Shown one piece after another: positions 55,531-64,000 of a DNA stretch of 64,000 bases. The DNA comes from Ectobius pallidus (taxonomy: Eukaryota; Arthropoda; Insecta; Blattodea; Ectobiidae): contig CAXKWD010000009.1 of NCBI GenBank assembly GCA_964059195.1, positions 88,633,432-88,697,431 on the forward strand. The letters run 5' to 3'. The notes beneath the pieces were generated by a model that was not told the DNA's origin, did not search any database, and worked only from the letters and a program-made list of their open reading frames with translations. The position numbers and the translations under genes were made by a program. Each line of letters begins with the position of its first letter. The first letter of the stretch is position 1.

Positions 55531-56515
55531 GAATCTGAATAGTAGACTATGTAACACTGTAGATAAGTCGACCAAGCATCAAAGAACACCACAGTATTAA
55601 CAAAACTTTATTTTTCAAATCTTATGAAAAACCACAAGTGTAGAATTTTTACTTTTTTCTCTCTTCACTATATAAAAGTGGCCACTTTTGTGCTAACCCC
55701 TTCTTCGTAAGGACTGACTGAAATATAATATTTTATAGCATGCTATCTTATTATTATTATTAAATCCGAATTTTCTCGTTGTGTGGGGAAATCATCGTTA
55801 TTTTAGATCTTAATCACATTAATCGCATTATCGTTGACAATTTTGAGGCAGGAGGATCTTCGTATTAAAATATTAAATTTCTTTGCATAATTGAAATTGA
55901 GAAAACAACATTGAATTCTTCTTTTCTCGAACTGTTGCACACAACTTGAAATATTCACAACCCTATCCTTTCACTTTGGGAAACATCTCTCCACTTCTGA
56001 TGGATATAAGAATGGTCTCGATCAAGGCAAATGCTGTTATGGAACAAATGACACAATCCCTTTCTCTGTACTGACAGACTGTTACAAACTAGCGGAGAGG
56101 GTGAATATAGGGGAAAGGAATTATTTTCTGAGTGGACGCCGCGACAGAGGGATGGATGGAATGTGTTAGGGGCTGCGATATTGCATCTAGCTCTGAACTC
56201 CCATCGAGCGAAAGACATGCCTGGCGTTCAAAATGCAAACACATTTCAAATTGCAACTCAAGCATGTAAATAACAAGATGCGTAAAAGGTCGTAACGAAA
56301 AATATACGCAACAAATATTAAGAACTGCAACTTAAACACTAATTCTGTATAACACTATTTAATTACAGTTTCCCTTGGAATCCGGAGATGTTTGTGTGCT
56401 TACGTGTGTTCCTATTGACACTCTTGTGTGCACAGCCAGAAATAACTATATAGAAATGATACTTGGTACAACGTTTTGAACCAAAAGAATTGCATCATGA
56501 GGGCATCGACTTTAT
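55531..56515. other. No gene recognised
   Basis: The 87-codon minus-strand frame 55955-56218 has no recognised motif. Local GC is raised at 56000-56230, and I cannot say whether this is genic. Confidence 0.35.
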
Positions 56516-56815
56516 TAACTGCCAGAATGGTACTTTCTCAGATTGTATGGTGGACGGGGAAAATGTCTGTCTATAAAACCTATAAATATAACCAGAACAA
56601 AAAAGAAAATATATGTTTCATCTGTAGGAATTACAGCTTTTCTATTGTTATTTCCGTCTGTCCGTGTGTGTGTGTATGTGCGATAACCCAAATAAACTTC
56701 ATCAGATTTTCAAGAACATAGTTTATGCACTTATAAAATCTATAGGACGAAGCCAATTGATTTTGGACCAAATCGGTTGATCGATACCCGAGTAACGCCC
56801 AATTAACGGTTTAAA
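56516..56815 (+). mobile_element. Copy 3 of the AAGTGCCAG element family
   Basis: Starts taactgccagaatggtactt. The usual cgtctgtccgtgtgt tract (56657) is displaced by about 80 bases of unrelated sequence inserted after aaaatgtctgtc. Then follow one gataacccaaataaactt module and gaccaaatcggttgatcg, gtaacgcccaattaacgg. It ends 19 bases before Helitron copy B. The 81-codon frame is a by-product. Confidence 0.7.
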
Positions 56816-56834
56816 AATACCTAATTATCATCTA

Positions 56835-57557
56835 TCTACTCTTATACAATTCAACGGCCCTAAATAGCGTGCTTGCTCGCCCGCTTCGTGAGACATCGGG
56901 TATACTCGGCGATGTTCGTCTCTCGCAGTGTAAACTTTCATGACGACTACAAAATTAGGAAGGAAAACCGTTTCTTTATTATATAAGGCCTAAGTGAAAT
57001 GAACACAATGAACAAATATTCTAATTTTATTTTTACTTACAATTTTTATAGCTCTGAACCACAAACATTTTTAATAATCTACCAGTGTAATTTTCTTAAA
57101 AATCCTGGAGTCAATGAATAATGGCGGGCGAAGCCGGGGGCAACAGCTGTAAAATATTGATGGTTTTATCTCTTGAAATATCGCTGATAATAATAATCCA
57201 AACAAACCATTTCTTCCCTTGAAACATTATGTAATGTCTGAAAATTACACTGAATTGATAAAATAAAATTCACATCATATTCATGTCAATAAACAGCTGA
57301 GAAACAATACGTATTATGTGTTCACAGGTTCTTTGGAACTGCATAATCGATTCTGATATAGTTTTATCAGGGGGCGCTTTCATGTCGTGGAATGTACTCT
57401 AAAGCAGGAATTTTAGCTGTTTCATTAATTATTAATGGCTTAGTTTATGAATGATTCGCGTGCAAGTGTTAATAAATATAATGCTTTAATAATTATTATA
57501 CTCTTAATTTTTAATTTTTAAAAGAATTATCGTGGCGAAGCCACGGGCACCTCCTAG
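56835..57557 (+). mobile_element. Helitron-like element, copy B
   Basis: Begins TCTACTCTTATACAATTC and ends cgtggcgaagccacg, ggcacctc, CTAG, then T. It is the plus-strand counterpart of 3392-4348 and nearly collinear except for the 187-bp duplication in copy A. Around 57122-57150 gcgggcgaagccgggggcaa, cagctgt looks like a mutated second 3' end (hairpin then CTAG-like), after which about 400 bp continue to the real end. No coding capacity. Confidence 0.8.
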
Positions 57558-58331
57558 TTATATTACAATGTCCCGTAGCTAACTCACTCATGACTTCTGA
57601 CATAGCATATTCGCTACCCATAGTTGGCTGAAACTCAGGTTGAGACAACTCTGAAAACGCTCTTCCCGCAGTACGTCCTTTTATTCTAAATAAAAATTTG
57701 ATGTGAGAAAATGCTATTATCTATGTCTAGGGTAGGGAAAGTTATGTGATGCATCACATCCGACATTTGTGCACCAGGTCTTAATTCTCCACAATTAATT
57801 TACGGAATTTATTTCTATCGCTAGCGTTTCTAATTATAATTAGGCCTATTTTGTCAAAGCCCAGTATCATGCAACTTCCAAAGCCCTATGTGAAAAGTTC
57901 TGTGAAAGCTGCAAACAATAGTGTTGTCATGAGAACTGCACAGGCAGTGTGGATTGCTTTTGGTGAATTCAGTGTCTATATTTTTAGGAGTTATACAATT
58001 TTACAAATTAAGGGGTGGTTTGTTTGAATGTTAATGTTGCCTACGTTTCTTTCCTGGTTGAAGTGTGCAATATTTTGTGAAAATTGCTCAAAGCATGTAG
58101 ACTTGTATAGGGAACAAACATTAACACTTCCAATTATATTTTACGAGTATATTAGAAAAAGAAGACCACCAGTCCAAGAGATTTAAAAGATCAGTCAATG
58201 TCAATTACTGATGTTAAATGTATAAAACACGTTCTGGGGAATCACAATGCGCATTCTGCACTTGTTGTTAAATCATTTTAAATTTTGTTTATCGTAGTAT
58301 GGACTCCAGATCCCCCCCCAAAAAAAAAAAC
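57558..58331. other. No gene recognised
   Basis: Contains the shared segment at 57640-57770 (see findings). A C-run/A-run junction at 58313-58330 abuts the next element. Otherwise AT-rich. Confidence 0.4.
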
Positions 58332-58344
58332 TCAGGTAGAATGA

Positions 58345-58990
58345 TTTGATTTTTTTAATATACACTCCACCTATGCTCAGTATGTAATAACATTTTAAGA
58401 CATCTAACCTATTTTAAAAAACATAGTTTATCCCTTGTTGAAAAGTAGTATAAGCTACTGGTCTATAAATAAATAAAATACTTATGTACATATAATACAA
58501 TAGTCAAAACATTATTAAAATTCTTAACTCATTTAAAAATGTTTAAAGTCCTTAAATTTTTTTTCAAGTCTTATATTATAATGCAGATGTCTTCTTCTTA
58601 CACGACGTGTTTCGACGTTAATTTCGTCATATTCGGGTGCACATTTTGAGTAATTCGTGCAGACAACACAGCTGCAGGTCACATGTTCATTCGTGGGTTG
58701 TTGCTCGTGCAACTTGAAAATTTTTTTTAAGGACTTTAAACATTTTTTAAATGAGTTAAGAATTTTAATAAAGTTTTGACTATTGTATTATATGTACATA
58801 AGTATTTTATTTATTTATAGACCAGTAGCTTGTACTACTTTTAAACAAGGTAAAATGTCATGGGATAAACTATATTTTTTAAAATAGGTTAGATGTCTTA
58901 AAATTTTATTACATATTGAGCATAGGTGGAGTGTATATTAACAAAATCAAAATATACAGCTCAGTAGGAAGATGAAAATAATTGAGATAT
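58345..58990. mobile_element. Long inverted repeat, Penelope-like candidate
   Basis: Arms of about 240 bp (58345-58585, 58720-58970) are nearly identical in inverted orientation: taatatacactccacctatg, gacatctaacctattttaaa, ctactggtctataaataaat. The spacer of about 135 bp holds, on the minus strand, atgacgaaattaacgtcgaa, acacgtcgtgtaagaagaag. The insertion is flanked by a perfect 13-bp repeat TCAGGTAGAATGA (58332-58344, 58991-59003). Variable-length duplications, inverted multimers and a TGA-GAAAC ribozyme-like motif are known from Penelope-like elements, which is the basis for the suggestion. Confidence 0.7.
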
Positions 58991-59003
58991 TCAGGTAGAA
59001 TGA

Positions 59004-59500
59004 ACCAAAGCAGTTATAAGGTACTCATTTAATCTACACATTCAAGCGTGAAAGATTCGGTTTAGCAAGAGACATAGAGGTAGTACACTCTGCAATGCAG
59101 TGTAGGAATTTTAAAAGTAGAGAAAGTGATGTGAGTATTTCACATTGCTTTTTTATACTATGCGTCATTGTCAAAGTGAAGTTCTTTAGATAACCTGTTG
59201 GTAATAACATTATAATGGGTTCACTAGTAGGGCACAGCTAATTGAAGTAAATTACAGTGAAACACAAACATGGGTTTGAGTACACTCTTTAGAATGGCAA
59301 ATTAGAAATAAAGTGTTCCCGTGAAACTAGTTTCAGTTAAAGCTGAACAGTGTTAATGAAATGTTTCTACAAACTTTGAAGCTCTCGTTGTTTCTACCGT
59401 AAAAAGTCTGCTTTATAATTAAGAAAATATTGCACTATAAGCCTATTGTTGTTGAATTAGGGTTCCCGTAATGTATTTAAAAAAAAAGAGATATTAGCAT
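59004..59500. other. No gene or repeat recognised
   Basis: AT-rich sequence between the inverted repeat and a tandem duplication. Confidence 0.4.
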
Positions 59501-59734
59501 TTTTCACTTAAAAATGAGACATTTTGTAAAAAAAAAAAGAAGCTACGTTAGAAATGATAAAATAGAATTAAATTCACCTTGCATAGGTCTATAGCTGTAA
59601 TGTAAATCACAAAAGAGCGCACATTTTACTTAAAAAATGAGACATTTTGTAAAAAAAGGGTTACGTTAGAAATGATAAAATAGAATTAAATTCACCTTGC
59701 ATAGGTCTATAGCTGTAATGTAAATCACAATCGC
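59500..59734. repeat. 118-bp tandem duplication
   Basis: acgttagaaatgataaaata, gaattaaattcaccttgcat, ctatagctgtaatgtaaatc occurs from 59545 and again from 59663. The preceding aatgagacattttgtaaaaa is also duplicated. Copies differ mainly in A-run length. Confidence 0.93.
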
Positions 59735-60925
59735 ACTTACAACGATTGGAAGAACGGAATTTCAAAATACGCCTGATTAAAGCATGGAGAAAGAAAGAGC
59801 ATTGTTATCAGAATTACTAGCTTCTTCATATAACTCATGAAAGTTTAATGAATTCGTCACCAGGAGTGCTGCATATTTAAAATTGAATAAACTTCATAAG
59901 CCTAATGCACTTCTTTTAGGAGGGATACTTACTAAAAACAACGGGACATTTGGAAAAAAATCGGGACACTCCAGTCTTTGTCTGATTAAAAATGCATATA
60001 TGTTATCGAAAGGTAAATCCTCTCTCGCGGTCCTGTAAGGCCTGGGTGGCGTGGGCCGCATAAACGTCCCTCTAACGGGAGAAGTTAAACTAAGGGAAAG
60101 AGAGAGCTTTCCATTATTTTAGTCTGACTAAGCCTTCCTTTTTAAAAGTATTATGGCCCCAGTCGAAACAGTTTATGACTTATATTTAGTTTTTTAAGTA
60201 ATTAATTGTTAAGTGCAATTTAATGAACGACAGTGCGTTAAATATGAATTTACAATATAAAAAACCCTTTTTTTTATAACTAAAGAAGTAAATAACTTTA
60301 CACTTCTTGGACACCCTTAGCGAAAAAAAAATATTTCTGATCTGGCATGCCCATCAAATTGCCTCTAGCAAATAGGCCTATGTGCCATTTCAAAGGTAAA
60401 AAATCTTTATTGCCACAAGACAAACTGCTATAGTGTTTACAATAACCCTGAATTAAAGTTAACTATAAAGACTTGACGGAGATTCTCAGATTGTCTGTGT
60501 CTAAAAGTAACGATTTGTATATGGAAAAGCTCCTCTCTGCCTCCACTGAAACGTGATGTAAAAGTGCTGAAAAAGACCTAAAAATGACGAAAATGATCTG
60601 AAAATTGCCAAAAGAGACCTACGTCTTGAAAATGACGAAAAATACAAAATAAAGCAAAAAATGCAAAAACATATTGCTCTTATTTAATAAATTATTTCAT
60701 GATACACATTTACATAGCCTATATTCGAGCTATCTTTTAAACTTCATGTAAAAAATATGCAAAATCATCAAATGCCTTGGCCTACTCATCAGCTACGAGT
60801 GCTACTTGAATTTGCAATCAGTTTCAGATCGTTTTCTGTAAAATCTGTCGGGTCTCTGAAACCAATAAACCTTACCTCGTGGAATAGCTCACCACATGAG
60901 TTATTAGTATGAGCTTTCCCTCTTG
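59735..60925. other. No gene recognised
   Basis: AT-rich. A GC-richer island at 60020-60100 (gcggtcctgtaaggcctggg) may be an old SINE body, not assignable. Repeated aaaatgacga / aaaatgatct words occur at 60550-60650. Confidence 0.35.
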
Positions 60926-60980
60926 TAGGAGGCCCTAGCCCTTCAGGGACACAGCGTGCTCATTCATTCATTCATTCATA
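60926..60980 (+). mobile_element. Possible LINE 3' end with (ATTC)n tail
   Basis: gtaggaggccctagcccttc, agggacac and then cattcattcattcattcat. A gaggcc..agccc.gcagtgggac segment before a short-repeat tail is typical of some arthropod non-LTR 3' ends. Only about 30 bases support this. Confidence 0.35.
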
Positions 60981-60981
60981 G

Positions 60982-61183
60982 TCGGCGCGCAAATGTTTTA
61001 GACAGTGAAATGGGTAGGTAGTGTTCGCTCTAGAACCGCTCTAAAGTGAACAATATGTCTGTCTCACTCTTAAATAGATACTAGTAATGTGCTAGAGTGA
61101 GACAGATTTACTTGTTTACTTTAGGACCTATTCTACACTAAACAACGCCCACCCATCCCACTGTCTAGAACATCTGCGAGCTG
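60982..61183. mobile_element. Small palindromic MITE, about 200 bp
   Basis: The left half runs tcggcgcgcaaatgttttag, acagtgaaatgggtagg, to gtctgtctcactctt. The right half is the diverged complement (gagtgagacagattt, cacccatcccactgtctaga, acatctgcgagctga). Arms of about 90 bp with a 15-base centre. Target duplication not clear. Confidence 0.75.
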
Positions 61184-61999
61184 ATTGTAAGAAAATGTAA
61201 TAATAGAAAATCTTTACACTTATAGTCTATGTGAGAAAATTTGTGCAACATATTTGAACCATTTATTGTGTTATGTTGAATGTAGAGAATGTCGAAGTTT
61301 CAATAACAACACAGAAGTAGTAATGCTATTTGCTTTCTTTTCTAAAATGTTTGTTTGACAGTCTACAGAAATCACATATTTGATTTATTATTTCCACCAT
61401 AGATAGCAATAGTAGAGGCGGTGTAGCTCATTGTGATTAACTTTGTGTTCCGGAGATCTAAGCTTCTTGAAACAAGGATGTATAGATTTCCTAACCCCTC
61501 TACCAGACCAGGAAAGAAATAAGAAAGTAAGAGAATGAAAAAGAGAAAAATTAATCAACAAAACGTTCAGAAAGGGCCTTGGGGCTAAGGATCCATGGTC
61601 TTTTGCCGACGTTTTCTCTCTCTTTTTTCCTGCCTTGTTCGTGAAAGGAACATCTTCCCTCATCTTCCCTTCCATTGAGAAGAAGTAGCCTTCATTTTGA
61701 ACAGCGTCTTTAGTCAGGCGGTTCAATGCCCCGCCATTCGAAAAGACGCCACCACAATGAATCTGCTTTTGCATTACGTTATTAGTGCAGGAGACAGTGT
61801 TTCATACTCCAATCAGTAAAATGTTTTCGGAACGTCTTTGTCTTGTACTCTTTTATGAGAACTGTATATTTTTATGAGGATTAGTATTAGCAAATGATAT
61901 ATTTACTGTAAAATTCCACATAATCCGAGGAACAAGAGATTATTCGTGCTGTAGTTTCTCGATTTAATTCTTATTTAACGGCAGATTTTAATGGCATAT
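61184..61999. other. No gene recognised; unassigned 128-codon frame
   Basis: The minus-strand frame 61774-61388 is one of the longest in the window. It has a basic, Lys-rich middle and no domain I recognise. At 61415-61480 the plus strand has tRNA-like words (ggcggtgtagctcattgtg, gttccggagatc), so at least part is probably SINE-derived. Confidence 0.35.
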
Positions 62000-62007
62000 G
62001 TCATTAT

Positions 62008-62473
62008 TAGGGAGCGGATTTCTATGACAAGTCATATTTTCCCCCTTTGCATTATTTCAGGTTTCCGACTAATTTAAACCCGATTCCAAGCATCCTGGTT
62101 AAATTGGAACGGCTTTTATTGTGCATATAACTGCATATTTAGGAAATTTTCAACTATTGTGGCATGTTTAGTATGAATATACATATTTAGGTCATGTTTT
62201 TTGCATATTTGTGTGCATATTAAAAAAATTTTGAAGTTTCATATCATATTTTGTAAATTTTGCATTATAATGATACTTTTTGAGAATTTACAGCTATTTT
62301 AAGTAAGTAACACTATATTTTAATAAAATGTTTTGTAATGAAACTTTAAAAAAGTATACACAATGTGTAATTGGTAAAGTCATATTTTAAATTCTATTGG
62401 TCATATTTTAATGCTTTTAGGTCATAAATGCATGCATATATCCTATTTTTTATGTCATAGAAATTCGCCCCTA
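62008..62473. mobile_element. hAT-like MITE, GGGGCGGATTTCTAT ends, copy 2
   Basis: Ends TAGGGAGCGGATTTCTATGA and the complement TCATAGAAATTCGCCCCTA, flanked by perfect 8-bp repeats GTCATTAT (62000-62007, 62474-62481). It is collinear with the copy at 37156-37626 over its whole length, with scattered substitutions. No coding capacity. Confidence 0.92.
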
Positions 62474-62635
62474 GTCATTATGTTTCAGAACGTTCATTAT
62501 GTTTCTGAGCGTCCAAAAAAGTTACTACATAGATGTTTTCTCTTCTGGATGCAGTAATGGAACATCTAAAAATGGTGATGCACGTGTCACTTCCTTTACC
62601 TGTATAAACTTTTATAGCAATTACCAGTAAATTGG

Positions 62636-62760
62636 GGATGCGTTCGACCTCCTCACGCAGCGGGCCCGGGTTCGATTCCCGATCGGAACATCCGGAGTTT
62701 TTCCCACCTGTATGACGAATATTGGGACGTGGGCGAGCACAAAGCGATACAGTCATCCTA
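62636..62760 (+). mobile_element. tRNA-derived SINE with perfect B box
   Basis: ttggggatgcgttcgacctc, then gcgggcccgggttcgattcc (B box GGTTCGATTCC), and a body with ggaacatccggagtttttcc, cacctgtatgacgaatattg. The 92-codon minus frame is a by-product. Confidence 0.65.
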
Positions 62761-62789
62761 CAAAAGGATGAAACAAAAAGTGCGGATAC

Positions 62790-63242
62790 TTATTGACTCA
62801 CCCAAGTAATTCTTCAAGATTGTGATATGGTGAGACACAGTAATCTTATCCACAGCTGTACAATGCAGTTACTCCATTGTAATGTTATTCTATCTACTTT
62901 TATAAGTGCTTACTCGAGCTACATGCTAAACATATTAAACCCTTTGAGTACACATTACATAGCCTGTAGTTACAAATTAAATAACTGAAAATGAGATAAA
63001 ATGTTTAAATTACGAGTTAATTTTGATACAATGTAATCACTGATCAAACAGTAAACACTCTACATGATAAACATATTAAACCCGATTGATTATAAATTGC
63101 CACGTCTTTAATTACTGATTATATATATATTTAGGGCTTCCATTTATGTTTTGTTTTTTTGTTAGATCTGTGCAATAATTGTTGTGGCTGTATATCGTGG
63201 GCTTACAAGGAAAATGTATTAACTCCAAGTGAGTTATTATTG
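62790..63242. other. No gene or repeat recognised
   Basis: AT-rich sequence leading to the next hAT-like insertion. Confidence 0.4.
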
Positions 63243-63250
63243 GTAATAAG

Positions 63251-63681
63251 TAGGGATGGGTCCTCGATACTTTCGATACCTCGATACTCTCGATACTTGA
63301 TTGGTATCGGCATCGAACGATACTTCAGAAAACTCGCTTGATACTTTTTCGATACTTTTGTAATTCTGCAATTCTGCAATTAAGTGAGAATGCTAGTATT
63401 TTTTAACAAAAACTTGTAACTGCACTGTTTAAAAAACTAATTTTAGTTTTAATGTAGAGTTTAAAAATAATTATAGGCTACTGATGATATTAAATTTAGT
63501 CTCATTAAATATGCAGACTTAATTAATTTAGTTGGTATTAAGCATTTCTCTCAAATTTTAATTTTTAATGTATCTATTTATTGAAACAGGAAATGTTGAA
63601 GGTATCGAGTATCGAAGTACCGAGTATCGAGGAAAAAATCATGTATCGGTATCGAGAAAATCTGGTATCGACCCATCCCTA
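63251..63681. mobile_element. hAT-like MITE, TAGGGATGGG ends
   Basis: Ends TAGGGATGGGT and ACCCATCCCTA, flanked by perfect 8-bp repeats GTAATAAG (63243-63250, 63682-63689). TAGGGATG-type ends are classical for the Ac branch of hAT. Words of the tcgatact / ggtatcgag type are repeated about ten times near the two ends, as expected of subterminal transposase-binding sites. 431 bp, no transposase; both open frames here are by-products. Confidence 0.92.
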
Positions 63682-63689
63682 GTAATAAG

Positions 63690-63916
63690 TACAACAGATT
63701 GTACTCTATGCACAGGGAAAACGAACCAAATCCTACCCCTTATAGTTCCTGAGCAATGAAACTGTCACAAACTTCTAAGTCCATTACACACAGAATGTTT
63801 TCAGGGAAAAATAATTAAGTCCACTTCATACCTTTTGCCTGTATACCTAAATGTCAAATATAACATCTCTACTTGCAGAATTATTTAATTCGGTAACTGA
63901 CCATGTTGATTGACCG
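63690..63916. other. No gene or repeat recognised
   Basis: Short AT-rich gap. Confidence 0.4.
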
Positions 63917-64000
63917 CCTGCGTGGTCTTGGGATTAATGTCGCTGGCTACAGATCCGGGTTCGATCCCTGGTACCTCCTCGGATTTTTCTGAGGTAGGGA
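63917..64000 (+). mobile_element. tRNA-derived SINE head, cut by the window end
   Basis: ccgcctgcgtggtcttggga, gtcgctggctacagatccgg and a good B box (GGGTTCGATCCC), then tacctcctcggatttttctg. The same head appears at 5820-5868. The body lies beyond the window. Confidence 0.65.

Noticed and set aside
61388..61774. 128-codon minus-strand frame as a gene
   Set aside because: No recognised domain and partly overlaps tRNA-like SINE words. Left as unassigned.
61905..61945. ataatccgagg words resembling the 52.9-kb pogo-like MITE
   Set aside because: Only about ten bases match and no second end is present.
1..64000. CRISPR arrays, operons, bacterial promoters or rRNA genes
   Set aside because: Nothing of the kind is visible. 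The sequence is clearly eukaryotic intergenic or intronic DNA.

Overview
This is an AT-rich, gene-poor stretch of a large eukaryotic nuclear genome, most likely an arthropod. A hemimetabolous insect such as a cockroach relative is my guess, from the types of retrotransposon tails and tRNA-derived SINEs and the frequent aggcct-type hexamers; that placement is an inference. There are no bacterial features: no operons, no ribosome binding sites and no long ORFs. The longest open frames (124-153 codons) are unrecognised, and at least one lies inside a repeat. The only possible host coding piece I can point to is one 108-bp exon-like segment near 6.7 kb with good splice signals.

Nearly everything recognisable is mobile-element debris. 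(1) Class II elements with clear ends: five insertions flanked by perfect 8-bp target duplications and a hAT-like end (18926-19600, 31856-32637, 37156-37626, 62008-62473, 63251-63681), a larger hAT-type element at 21956-23406, a TTAA-flanked element at 41784-42515, a TA-flanked pogo-like element at 52922-53365, a TA/TATA-flanked element at 14824-15352 and a mariner-derived foldback at 35794-36461. (2) Three Helitron-like insertions: two copies of one family in opposite orientation (3392-4348 and 56835-57557) and a third family at 28476-29299. (3) Remnants of non-LTR retrotransposons at 7.8, 16, 26, 43.8 and 52.4 kb, and of DDE or CENP-B-like transposases at 13.6 and 50.7 kb. (4) About twenty tRNA-derived SINE fragments of several families, two with clear target duplications.

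The most unusual property is how many insertions are inverted repeats (foldbacks). I count eleven: tRNA-headed elements (9.8-10.5, 12.0, 30.1 and 39.6 kb), a 0.96-kb palindrome with a hairpin at each end (20.9-21.9 kb), a double mariner 3' end (35.8-36.5 kb), a Penelope-like candidate (58.3-59.0 kb), and arms at 23.4, 23.9-24.2, 38.8-39.4 and 61.0 kb. The tRNA-headed family is the best candidate for something poorly described: a nearly intact tRNA-like cloverleaf and pol III boxes sit inside the inverted arms, so each copy looks like both a SINE and a foldback transposon.

All calls come from reading the sequence by eye. Family names rest on motifs, termini and target duplications; no database search was run.
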